From positions 62,001 to 126,000 of the forward strand of contig NZ_FNDB01000001.1 of the NCBI RefSeq assembly GCF_900099915.1: DNA of 64,000 nt, in the 5' to 3' direction. The notes beneath the pieces are model-generated. The model had not been told where the DNA came from and made no database searches. It was given only the letters and a program-made list of their open reading frames with translations. Source of the DNA: Flavobacterium omnivorum (GTDB lineage Bacteria; Bacteroidota; Bacteroidia; Flavobacteriales; Flavobacteriaceae). Positions 9,321-17,167 of the stretch are shown here, piece by piece (position 1 is the stretch's first letter; each line of letters opens with the position of its first letter). The translations under genes were made by a program, and so were the position numbers.

Positions 9321-9355
9321 AATGCCCCAATTAGTAGCTAACTTTTTGGGGCATG
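9321..9355 (-). terminator. Terminator of the Bax-inhibitor-like gene
   Basis: ATGCCCCAA and TTGGGGCAT form a stem. Only in the minus direction is it followed by a T-run (GGGGCATTTTTT), so it ends the minus-strand gene at 9402-10172. Confidence 0.75.
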
Positions 9356-9401
9356 TTCATTCTGTAAAGGGTTTTCTTTTTTAAAATTCTGTAAGAATGC
9401 G

Positions 9402-10172
9402 TTAGTTTCTGCTATTCAGTTTAGAAAGCAGTCTTAAAAATTCGATGTACAGCCAAACTAATGTTATCATCAAACCCATAGCACTATACCATTCCATGTA
9501 TTTTGGCATTTTTTGTTCAGCTCCTTTTTCAATGCGATCAAAATCTAAGAATAAGTTTAAAGCAGCGATCACGATTACAAAAATACTGATTCCAATACTC
9601 ATCAGTGAGTTCCCATAATGCACAGGCGTAAAACTGCTAAACATTGAAAAAACCCAAGAAATTAAGTAGTAAGTTGCAATGGCAAGAGTTGCAGCCACAA
9701 CGACTGATTTGAATTGTTCGGTTACTTTAACAATTTTATATTTATACAATACTAGGCAAACCATAAAAGTTACAAATGTTGCACCAACGGCTTGAATCAC
9801 GATTCCAGGAAACTTTGCTTCAAATATTGCTGAAATTCCACCAATAAATAAACCTTCGAACAAGGCATAACCAGGAGCAAGATAAGGGGAGTAGTGTGGT
9901 TTGAAAGCAGCAATGAGAACTAAAACTAATCCCATGACGGCACCTCCAATTGCTGGAGTTATTGGATTCATTCCATTAAATGTCATCCACCAAATTACGG
10001 TTGCAGAAGCTGTGAGTAGTAAGAATAAAATTAAACTTCTATTTATAGTTCCTGATAGCGTCATCTCGTCATTATAATCGATAATAGTGGCTTGATGTAC
10101 TTGGTCTTTTTTAGAAACGGCAGTCGAAAAAGTTTTATTGTTTAAAAATGGATTTTTAGAACTAAAATTCAT
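9402..10172 (-). CDS. Bax inhibitor-1 / YccA family membrane protein
   Basis: A 256-residue polytopic protein with about seven hydrophobic helices after a ~45-residue cytoplasmic N-terminus (SLILFLLLTASATVIWWMTF, AVMGLVLVLIAAF, ALFEGLFIGGISAIFEAKFP, ATFVTFMVCLVLYKY, SVVVAATLAIATYYLISWVF, ISIFVIVIAALNLFLDFDRI, MGLMITLVWLYIEFLRLL). The LFLDFDRIE segment carries the conserved acidic pair of the UPF0005/BI-1 fold, associated with a pH-sensitive Ca2+ leak in BsYetJ. The physiological role in Bacteroidetes is unknown. A TATATTTG box lies on the minus strand at 10203-10196, about 25 bases upstream of the ATG. Confidence 0.92.
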   Translation of the reverse strand: MNFSSKNPFLNNKTFSTAVSKKDQVHQATIIDYNDEMTLSGTINRSLILFLLLTASATVIWWMTFNGMNPITPAIGGAVMGLVLVLIAAFKPHYSPYLAPGYALFEGLFIGGISAIFEAKFPGIVIQAVGATFVTFMVCLVLYKYKIVKVTEQFKSVVVAATLAIATYYLISWVFSMFSSFTPVHYGNSLMSIGISIFVIVIAALNLFLDFDRIEKGAEQKMPKYMEWYSAMGLMITLVWLYIEFLRLLSKLNSRN

Positions 10173-10274
10173 AAATACAGTGATTTTTTGTTAGTCAAAT
10201 ATAAATTTTATTTTGCACAAGAGTGTTTAATTGTTCTTAATTTTTTTGCCAAAGAGCGGTATTTGATGCAATTA

Positions 10275-10308
10275 AAAAACCGTCTTGCTGCATTAGCGAG
10301 ACGGTTTT
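10275..10308 (-). terminator. Terminator at the end of the acpP-to-pyk cluster
   Basis: AAAACCGTCT and AGACGGTTTT pair around a 14-base loop. In the minus direction it follows the pyk stop codon by about 25 bases and is extended by T residues. Confidence 0.85.
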
Positions 10309-10333
10309 AAGATAGCTTGCATAAACGGATAAT

Positions 10334-11764
10334 CTATTCTATTTCTGAAACTCTTAAAGTATTAACCATTCCTTTATCCTTAATTGGCATTGCTGCTAAA
10401 TTAATAAGAAAATCTCCTTTTTTAACAAATCCTTTTTCTTTTACAATTTCGTTAACATCAGTAACAGTATCATCTGTACTTTCATCTTTATTGTAAATAA
10501 AAGATTTCACTCCCCAAAGTAGATTAAGTTGGGTTAGGATTCTTTTATTGGAGGTAAAAACTAAAATATGTGCATTTGGTCTCCAAGCTGAAATTTGAAA
10601 AGCGGTATACCCACTATTCGTCAATGTACAAATGGCTTTTGCTTTAATCACATTTGCCATAGTGGCTGCGTGATGACAAATCGTTTTAGTAATAAATCGT
10701 TTTGTTTTTATTTGTGGAGTGTTTTGTGGCACTTGAATAAGTGGAGAATCCTCAACTGCTTCGATAATTTGTGTCATTTTTTGGATTACCTGAACTGGAT
10801 AATTACCGGTTGCAGTCTCTCCTGAAAGCATTACTGCATCAGCACCATCCATAACGGAGTTCGCTACGTCATTTACTTCGGCACGTGTAGGTGTCAAGCT
10901 TGTAATCATTGTTTCCATCATCTGCGTGGCAACAATTACAGGTATACGAGCAGTTTTGGCTCTGCGAATTAGTTCTTTCTGTACTAAAGGTACTTCATGA
11001 GCAGGAAGTTCCACACCTAAATCACCACGTGCTACCATCAAACCATCGCAGTAAGCAACAATTTTGTCGATATTTTCTAGTGCTTCAGGCATTTCGATTT
11101 TGGCAATGATTGGAATTTTATAGTCCGAATGTTTGGCAATTAATTCCTGCAAGTCTTGTAAGTCTTCTGGTGTTTTTACAAATGACAATGCAATCCAATC
11201 GACATGTTGTTCAATGGCAAATATTGCATCTGCAATATCTTTCTCAGTCATTGCAGGGAGAGATATTTTAGTATTAGGTAAGTTAACTCCTTTTTTAGAT
11301 TTCAATTCACCACCTTGAATTACTCGTGCAATAACTTCTGATTTTTTATCAGTTTCCACAATTTCAAAGATAAGTTTACCGTCATCAAGTAAGATTCTTT
11401 CGCCAGGATTTACATCATTTGGAAAGTTCTTATATTTCATGAAAACTTTTTTGGCCGTACCAAGGATGTCTTCGGCGGTCGTAAAGGTAATTAAATCTCC
11501 ATCTTGCACTACAACACCTTCTTCCATTACTCCAACGCGAAGTTTAGGACCTTGTAAATCGCCAAGGATAGCAGTGGTATAACCAAACTCTTCATTTAAA
11601 CCTCTTATAAGGTTTATCTTTTCTTTTACATCTTCGTAGTCAGCATGTGAAAAATTTACTCGGAACACATTTACACCTGCGTCAATCATGTCTTTTATGA
11701 TTTCTCTTGTACTACAAGCGGGCCCAAGTGTGGCTACAATTTTAGTTTTTTTGTTTGTAAGCAT
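10334..11764 (-). CDS. pyk: Pyruvate kinase
   Basis: A 476-residue protein, the normal length for bacterial pyruvate kinase. It converts phosphoenolpyruvate and ADP to pyruvate and ATP. Visible motifs are TKIVATLGPAC at the N-terminus, GDLQGPKLRVG near residue 68, the active-site helix PIIAKIEMPEALENID near 218 (catalytic Lys) and VARGDLGVELP near 244, then ATQMMETMI. The C-terminal allosteric domain is present from about residue 350. The start is five bases after the stop of the IPExxxVDY gene, so the two are probably co-transcribed, an arrangement I know as common in Flavobacteriaceae. Confidence 0.97.
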   Translation of the reverse strand: MLTNKKTKIVATLGPACSTREIIKDMIDAGVNVFRVNFSHADYEDVKEKINLIRGLNEEFGYTTAILGDLQGPKLRVGVMEEGVVVQDGDLITFTTAEDILGTAKKVFMKYKNFPNDVNPGERILLDDGKLIFEIVETDKKSEVIARVIQGGELKSKKGVNLPNTKISLPAMTEKDIADAIFAIEQHVDWIALSFVKTPEDLQDLQELIAKHSDYKIPIIAKIEMPEALENIDKIVAYCDGLMVARGDLGVELPAHEVPLVQKELIRRAKTARIPVIVATQMMETMITSLTPTRAEVNDVANSVMDGADAVMLSGETATGNYPVQVIQKMTQIIEAVEDSPLIQVPQNTPQIKTKRFITKTICHHAATMANVIKAKAICTLTNSGYTAFQISAWRPNAHILVFTSNKRILTQLNLLWGVKSFIYNKDESTDDTVTDVNEIVKEKGFVKKGDFLINLAAMPIKDKGMVNTLRVSEIE

Positions 11765-11769
11765 TTGTA

Positions 11770-12258
11770 TTAAAAAATTAAATTGTTTTTAGATTTTATT
11801 TGATTGGTTTCTACTAAATAAACTGCGGATATGCTGTCTATGGTATTTAATAGGAGTTGTATATTGGATATGTCCATAGCATCGTTGTTCTTTTCAATTT
11901 TCAAAAAATAATCTACTTTTTTAAATTCAGGAAGTAAAAAAACTTTTGTTGCTACTTCTAGAGTCACATTTGAAAATAGATTGTGCGTGACTCCTTTATT
12001 AAATTGGAGTACTTCATTTTTATTCTGAATTAAATTCCAGGAAATGCTACTTTCTTGATCATTATAATAAAATCTGGAAAAATTTGTTTGTCCTTCTTTT
12101 ATAGTAATCTGAATTTCATTTTCACTTTTACTAAGATTCACTGGCAATTTTTGATTAATAAAAAAGGCCAATCGATAGTCTTCTAATGAAGTATGAATTG
12201 CAAAAAGATAGTAATCTATTTCGTCAAATTCGCCAAGATCCAGTTTATGAATAGCCAT
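11770..12258 (-). CDS. IPExxxVDY family protein
   Basis: A 162-residue cytosolic protein without membrane segments. It contains LLPEFKKVDYFLKIE near residue 108, a variant (Leu for Ile) of the IPExxxVDY motif after which this Bacteroidetes family is named. No biochemical function is known for the family. It lies between rnc and pyk with a five-base gap to pyk. The link to rnc, 114 bases upstream, may be looser. The conserved neighbourhood suggests a housekeeping role, but I cannot assign one. Confidence 0.85.
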   Translation of the reverse strand: MAIHKLDLGEFDEIDYYLFAIHTSLEDYRLAFFINQKLPVNLSKSENEIQITIKEGQTNFSRFYYNDQESSISWNLIQNKNEVLQFNKGVTHNLFSNVTLEVATKVFLLPEFKKVDYFLKIEKNNDAMDISNIQLLLNTIDSISAVYLVETNQIKSKNNLIF

Positions 12259-12372
12259 TTTATGAAAAAATAAGATGTAAATATAGTATTTCTATCGAAG
12301 TATTAGACTCTTGAGGGAGGATGTTTTTGTTAATTTATGAACGATAACGTTATAGTTTTAAGAATATTGAAA

Positions 12373-13113
12373 TTATTTTCTATCCATTTTTTCTTGAAAT
12401 GCAAAATAAGCACGTTGTGATGCTTTTTCTTCTGCTTTCTTTTTTGAAGTCGCTCTGGCTTTCGCAATTACTTTATCATCGATGCTCAGTTTTACACCAA
12501 ACAAGCGTTGTCCATCGATGGCGTTGTCTTCGAAAATATCAAAATGAAATATTTTTTTCTCTTTTTGACACCATTCTATAACTAAGCTTTTATAGCTGAT
12601 TACTTTTCCTTCGAGTCTTGCGATATCTACGTAAGGAATTATGACTCTCTTTTGAATGAATTTTTCGCAATAAACGTAACCACGGTCTAGGTATATGGCT
12701 CCCACTAATGATTCAAAAATATTGCCATGAATGTTTTCGCCAAAATGCTGAAGTGGCACTTTACTTTCGATATATTGGACTAAATTAAGATCTTTTCCTA
12801 GTTCGTTTAAATGTTCTCTGCTTACAATCTTGGAGCGCATTTTAGTAAGATAACCTTCATCACCTGCTGGGGCTTTATTGAATAAATGAGCAGCAATAAC
12901 AGAGCTTAACATGGCGTCACCCAGAAATTCTAACCGTTCATAATTAATAGGATTGCCTAATGTATCCAAACGATTTGAGGAGCGATGGGTAAATGCTTTT
13001 TTGTAACAATCAAGATTTACAGGAGCAAATCCTAAAATTTTTTGAATAGAATCAAAAAAAATCCCGTCTTCTGTAGAACGGGATTTTGAAAATATTTTTC
13101 TGATTATACGCAT
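12373..13113 (-). CDS. rnc: Ribonuclease III
   Basis: A 246-residue dsRNA endonuclease that matures rRNA and some mRNAs. The signature ERLEFLGDAMLSSVIAAHLF is near residues 60-79, followed by the second acidic cluster NIFESLVGAIYLDRG near 130-144, which supplies the Mg2+-binding residues. A C-terminal dsRNA-binding domain follows (YKSLVIEWCQKEKKI, then ARATSKKKAEEKASQRAYF). It is six bases downstream of fabF, which indicates translational coupling in one operon. Confidence 0.96.
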   Translation of the reverse strand: MRIIRKIFSKSRSTEDGIFFDSIQKILGFAPVNLDCYKKAFTHRSSNRLDTLGNPINYERLEFLGDAMLSSVIAAHLFNKAPAGDEGYLTKMRSKIVSREHLNELGKDLNLVQYIESKVPLQHFGENIHGNIFESLVGAIYLDRGYVYCEKFIQKRVIIPYVDIARLEGKVISYKSLVIEWCQKEKKIFHFDIFEDNAIDGQRLFGVKLSIDDKVIAKARATSKKKAEEKASQRAYFAFQEKMDRK

Positions 13114-13119
13114 CTATAA

Positions 13120-14373
13120 TTAGATTTCTAATTTTTTTACTAATACACAAGCATTGTGACCTCCAAAACCAAAAGTATTACTCATAACAACGTTCATGTC
13201 TCTTTTCTGAGCTTTATTAAATGTAAAGTTTAGTTTAGAATCTATGTTTTCATCATCTGTAAAATGATTGATGGTAGGAGGTACTATTCCATGTTTCAAC
13301 GAAAGAATCGAAGAGATAGTCTCTACTGCTCCGGCTGCGCCAAGTAAATGACCTGTCATGGATTTAGTAGAATTTAGGTTCATCGTGTAGGCATGTTCAC
13401 CAAAAACATGCAATATTGCTTTAGATTCTGCCATGTCACCAAGGGGAGTAGAAGTTCCGTGCATATTCACACCATCTACATCAGTTGCTTGAAGACCAGC
13501 ATCTCTTAAACAATTTAGCATTACGTTTTTAGCGCCTAATCCATCAGGATGAGGTGCCGTAATGTGATAAGCATCGGCTGACATTCCGCCACCGCCTATT
13601 TCGCAATAAATTTTAGCGCCACGTGCTACAGCGTGCTCGTACTCTTCAAGTATTAACGCACCAGCACCTTCGCCTAAAATAAAACCATCTCGGTCTTTAT
13701 CCATGGGGCGAGAAGCTGTTTTAGGATCGTCATTTCTGGTTGATAAAGCATGCATGGCATTAAAACCACCCATTCCTGCAATAGTTACTGCGGCTTCTGA
13801 GCCTCCAGTTACCATAGCATCGGCATGACCTAATCTTATGTAATTAAAAGCATCTATAATTGCATTAGTTGAAGAAGCACAAGCAGAAACCGTTGTGAAG
13901 TTTGGACCTCTAAATCCGTATTTTATGGAAATGTGTCCACCGGCAATGTCAGAAATCATTTTCGGTATAAAGAAAGGATTGAATTTTGGTGTGCCATCTC
14001 CTGCAGCAAAGTTCAACATTTCGATTTGAAAGGTTTCCAAGCCTCCTATACCAGAACCCCAAATAACACCTACACGATCCTTGTCTAATTTTTCGAAATT
14101 AAAACCGGCATCAATTACCGCTTCATCAGATGCAACCATCGCGTATTGTGCATAGCGGTCCATTTTTCTAGCTTCTTTTCTATCTAAAAAATCTTCCGCA
14201 TTAAAATTTTTCAATTCGCAGGCAAATTGAGTCTTAAATTTTGAAGCATCAAAATAGGTTATTGGTGCGGCTCCACTAACACCGTTAATGAGTCCGTTCC
14301 AATATTCTTCAATGTTATTTCCAATAGGTGTAAGAGCGCCTAAACCTGTTACTACAACTCGTCTTAATACCAT
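13120..14373 (-). CDS. fabF: 3-oxoacyl-[acyl-carrier-protein] synthase II
   Basis: The frame extends to 14403, but the family begins at MVLRRVVVTGLGALTPIG, so I place the start at 14373 (417 residues, the usual length). The enzyme condenses malonyl-ACP with acyl-ACP in fatty-acid elongation. The catalytic triad is visible: Cys in TVSACASSTNAI (near 163), His in NMHGTSTPLGD (near 304) and His in SMTGHLLGAAGAVE (near 340). It lies downstream of acpP and immediately upstream of rnc, an order found in many bacteria. Confidence 0.97.
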   Translation of the reverse strand: MVLRRVVVTGLGALTPIGNNIEEYWNGLINGVSGAAPITYFDASKFKTQFACELKNFNAEDFLDRKEARKMDRYAQYAMVASDEAVIDAGFNFEKLDKDRVGVIWGSGIGGLETFQIEMLNFAAGDGTPKFNPFFIPKMISDIAGGHISIKYGFRGPNFTTVSACASSTNAIIDAFNYIRLGHADAMVTGGSEAAVTIAGMGGFNAMHALSTRNDDPKTASRPMDKDRDGFILGEGAGALILEEYEHAVARGAKIYCEIGGGGMSADAYHITAPHPDGLGAKNVMLNCLRDAGLQATDVDGVNMHGTSTPLGDMAESKAILHVFGEHAYTMNLNSTKSMTGHLLGAAGAVETISSILSLKHGIVPPTINHFTDDENIDSKLNFTFNKAQKRDMNVVMSNTFGFGGHNACVLVKKLEI

Positions 14374-14515
14374 AAAATCTTTATTTTTGTTATCTTTAAA
14401 CAAATAAAACCCATGCTTTCTTTACTGTATTATGTTACAAAAGAGCCATGGGTGTTACAATAAATATAGTTTTGATTGAATTTCAATCTCGAATTTAATT
14501 TTAAAAAAATAATAA

Positions 14516-14545
14516 CACCCGTTTACAGGATTGCAAACGGGTGTG
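14516..14545 (-). terminator. Hairpin between acpP and fabF (terminator or attenuator)
   Basis: ACACCCGTTT and AAACGGGTGT form a perfect 10-bp stem with a 10-base loop, six bases after the acpP stop codon on the minus strand. Little of a T-run follows on the minus side (TATTATTTTT lies a little further, near 14510-14500), so it may be a partial terminator or a 3'-end stabiliser for the acpP mRNA. Confidence 0.65.
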
Positions 14546-14551
14546 TCTTTA

Positions 14552-14788
14552 TTATTTTTTAGCTTCCTCGATGTAAGAGATTGCTTGACCTACAGTAGCG
14601 ATGTTTTCTGCTTGATCATCTGGAATTTGAATGTCAAATTCTTTTTCGAATTCCATAATAAGCTCAACAGTGTCTAATGAGTCAGCTCCTAAATCATTAG
14701 TGAAGCTTGCTTCTGTTACAACTTCGTTTTCGTCAACACCTAATTTGTCTACGATAATCGCTTTTACTCTTGATGCAATGTCTGACAT
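14552..14788 (-). CDS. acpP: Acyl carrier protein
   Basis: A 78-residue acidic carrier of acyl chains for fatty-acid synthesis. The phosphopantetheine attachment Ser is in [15 protein letters not shown] (near residue 36), with the expected helical bundle and acidic composition. It has its own promoter just upstream and precedes fabF after a hairpin. This fits the usual need for a much higher level of ACP than of FabF. Confidence 0.97.
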   Translation of the reverse strand: MSDIASRVKAIIVDKLGVDENEVVTEASFTNDLGADSLDTVELIMEFEKEFDIQIPDDQAENIATVGQAISYIEEAKK

Positions 14789-14818
14789 AATCTTTAATTT
14801 TAGAATTTAATTTGTTGG

Positions 14819-14847
14819 CAAAAATAAAAAACTTTATTTTAAAACAA
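14819..14847 (-). promoter_or_regulatory. acpP promoter, Bacteroidetes type
   Basis: On the minus strand TTG (14847-14845) is followed after 18 bases by TATTTTTG (14826-14819), matching the TTG / TAnnTTTG consensus of the Bacteroidetes primary sigma factor. The acpP ATG lies 30 bases downstream. Confidence 0.7.
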
Positions 14848-14964
14848 CTATTTAGTTAATAAATGTGACATCTAATTTATGAAATTTATTTTAACAAAGG
14901 AGACGCAATGTTATTTATTTTCAATTATTATGCTTTTTTTTGTACAATTAAAAGAGACTAGGTT

Positions 14965-15534
14965 ATGAAAAAAATTGTTGTTTTTGCTTCTGGATCGGGT
15001 ACTAACGCTGAAAACATCATGCAGTTTTTCGAAAAAACTGAAACTGGAAGTGTCGTTGCTGTTTTTACAAACAACCCAACTGCTGGCGTAATTGAGAAAG
15101 CAAAAAAGTATAGCGTACCAGTAGAAATTTTCTCAAAAGAAGACTTAATTGAAGGTGAAGTATTACAAATATTAAATAATTTCAAACCAGATTGGATTGT
15201 TTTGGCAGGATTTTTATTGAAATTTCCCAAAAATATCATAAACGCTTATCCCAATAAGATCATAAACATTCACCCCGCCTTGTTGCCTAAGTATGGAGGA
15301 AAGGGAATGTATGGCATGCATATTCACAAGTCAGTTGTTGAAAATAAGGAAAAGGAAACGGGAATTACCATTCATTTTGTAAATGAAAATTATGATGAAG
15401 GGAATATTATTTTTCAGCAAATCGTTATTTTAACGGGCGACGAAACAGCGGAAGAAGTTGCTGTAAAAATACACTTAGTAGAACAAGAATATTTTCCAAC
15501 GGTAATTGAAGGAATTCTAAATCAAAAAATTTAA
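14965..15534 (+). CDS. purN: Phosphoribosylglycinamide formyltransferase
   Basis: A 189-residue protein transferring a formyl group from 10-formyl-THF to GAR, step three of purine synthesis. Visible are the N-terminal phosphate-binding segment KKIVVFASGSGTNAENIM, and the catalytic region INIHPALLPKYGGKGMYG (Asn and His) with Asp in YDEGNIIFQ near 144. It is the usual length. rnhA follows after seven bases, so they form a two-gene unit, divergent from acpP. Confidence 0.95.
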   Translation: MKKIVVFASGSGTNAENIMQFFEKTETGSVVAVFTNNPTAGVIEKAKKYSVPVEIFSKEDLIEGEVLQILNNFKPDWIVLAGFLLKFPKNIINAYPNKIINIHPALLPKYGGKGMYGMHIHKSVVENKEKETGITIHFVNENYDEGNIIFQQIVILTGDETAEEVAVKIHLVEQEYFPTVIEGILNQKI

Positions 15535-15541
15535 TTCAGAA

Positions 15542-16021
15542 ATGGATCACGACGTGCATATATATACGGATGGCGCTGCCAAAGGAAATCCCGGAAACGG
15601 CGGTTATGGAGTGGTGATGGAATGGGTAGGAAAACCGTATAAGAAAGAATTCTACGAAGGGTTTCGGCGAACCACTAATAACAGGATGGAGTTGCTGGGT
15701 ATTATTGTTGGGCTAGAAAAACTAAAAAATCCAAATACTAGGGTTTTAATAGTTTCGGATTCTAAGTATGTGGTAGATTCAGTGGTCAAAAAATGGGTTT
15801 TAGGTTGGGAAAAAAAAGGATTTGTGGACAGGAAAAATTCCGATTTGTGGAAACGGTTTCTGGTTGTTTATAGAAAACACAAAGTCGATTTCAAATGGAT
15901 TAAAGGACACAACAATCATGTTCAAAACGAAAGGTGCGATGAATTAGCCGTTATGGCTTCGATGCAAAAGCAACTTTCAGTCGATGCTTTCTATGAAAAA
16001 GAAGAGGCGAAGTTGTTATGA
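15542..16021 (+). CDS. rnhA: Ribonuclease HI
   Basis: A 159-residue protein cleaving the RNA strand of RNA:DNA hybrids. The four catalytic carboxylates are present: Asp in IYTDGAAKGNPGNGGYG (near 10), Glu in NNRMELLGI (near 50), Asp in IVSDSKYVVDS (near 75) and Asp in NERCDELAV (near 138). The basic handle-like loop (VKKWVLGWEKKGFVDRKNSD) is also present. It follows purN by seven bases. Confidence 0.95.
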   Translation: MDHDVHIYTDGAAKGNPGNGGYGVVMEWVGKPYKKEFYEGFRRTTNNRMELLGIIVGLEKLKNPNTRVLIVSDSKYVVDSVVKKWVLGWEKKGFVDRKNSDLWKRFLVVYRKHKVDFKWIKGHNNHVQNERCDELAVMASMQKQLSVDAFYEKEEAKLL

Positions 16022-16062
16022 TTTAAAGATTTAAATTGGCAAAACTTTACGCTTTAGACTCT

Positions 16063-16093
16063 TTGCAACTTTACAACTTATAAACTATCTTTG
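16063..16093 (+). promoter_or_regulatory. Promoter of the PfkB-like gene, Bacteroidetes type
   Basis: TTG (16063-16065), 20 bases, then TATCTTTG (16086-16093), with the ATG 23 bases further on. Both boxes fit the TTG-N17-23-TAnnTTTG consensus. Confidence 0.7.
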
Positions 16094-16116
16094 CCCCTTA
16101 ATTCGAAACGTATATA

Positions 16117-17040
16117 ATGAATAAATTATTGATTGTTGGAACAGTAGCTTTCGACGCAATTGAAACTCCATTTGGAAAAACGGACAAAATTTTAGGTGGT
16201 GCAGCAACTTATATTGGTCTATCTGCTTCTTTTTTTAATGTACAATCAGCTATAGTTTCTGTAGTTGGCGATGATTTTCCACAAGAATATTTAGACTTAT
16301 TGACTGCACGAAACATTGATATCTCTGGACTTGAAGTTGTAAATGGTGGGAAAACTTTCTTTTGGAGTGGTCGTTACCACAATGATTTGAATTCTAGAGA
16401 TACGCTGGATACACAATTAAACGTTTTGGCTGATTTTCAACCAAAAGTTCCTCAAGACTACAAAAATGCCGAAATAGTAATGTTAGGAAACTTACATCCA
16501 CTAGTACAAAGCAGTGTTTTGGACCAAATGGAAACTCAACCTAAATTAGTAGTATTGGACACTATGAACTTTTGGATGGATTGTGCATTGGCTGAATTGA
16601 TGGACGTAATAAAACGTGTGGATGTAATTACGATCAATGATGAGGAAGCAAGACAGCTCTCTGGAGAATATTCTCTAGTGAAAGCGGCTGCAATAATTCA
16701 AGCGATGGGACCTAAATATGTTGTTATTAAAAAAGGGGAACATGGAGCACTTATTTTTCACAATAAAGAAGTTTTCTTTGCGCCAGCTTTACCACTTGAA
16801 GAAGTTTTTGATCCAACTGGAGCAGGAGACACCTTTGCGGGAGGTTTTGCAGGATATTTAACGCAAAGCGAAAATATTTCATTCGAAAACATGAAAAATG
16901 CAATTATTCAAGGATCGAATTTGGCCTCCTTTTGTGTGGAGAAATTTGGAACCGAGAGAATGGTTGATTTAGATAAAGAGGAAGTAGTATCCAGACTACA
17001 ACAATTCAAATCACTGACACAATTTGACATAGAATTATAA
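16117..17040 (+). CDS. PfkB/ribokinase-family sugar or nucleoside kinase
   Basis: A 307-residue cytosolic kinase of the ribokinase fold. GGAATYIGLSASFF near residue 28 is the N-terminal substrate and lid region. FDPTGAGDTFAGGFAGYL near 230 is the PfkB signature 2 with the catalytic base Asp and the anion hole. The substrate is not determined by these motifs; ribokinase, adenosine kinase-like and fructokinase activities are all possible. The next gene is a PurF-type amidotransferase, and this neighbourhood is one I recall from related genomes. A purine or ribose role is therefore plausible but is inference. Confidence 0.9.
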   Translation: MNKLLIVGTVAFDAIETPFGKTDKILGGAATYIGLSASFFNVQSAIVSVVGDDFPQEYLDLLTARNIDISGLEVVNGGKTFFWSGRYHNDLNSRDTLDTQLNVLADFQPKVPQDYKNAEIVMLGNLHPLVQSSVLDQMETQPKLVVLDTMNFWMDCALAELMDVIKRVDVITINDEEARQLSGEYSLVKAAAIIQAMGPKYVVIKKGEHGALIFHNKEVFFAPALPLEEVFDPTGAGDTFAGGFAGYLTQSENISFENMKNAIIQGSNLASFCVEKFGTERMVDLDKEEVVSRLQQFKSLTQFDIEL

Positions 17041-17045
17041 TATAT

Positions 17046-17071
17046 TGAAACCTCGGAAACGGGGTTTTTTT
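17046..17071 (+). terminator. Terminator after the PfkB-like gene
   Basis: AAACCTCG and CGGGGTTT pair (one G-U) around GAAA and end in T7. It separates the kinase gene from purF. Confidence 0.8.
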
Positions 17072-17167
17072 GTTAAATAAAATTAGCAGGGAATTACATC
17101 TGATTTATCGTTTTTTTAATCAGGTCAAATTATTTTAGAACAACACAACAACACAAACAACTTTACA

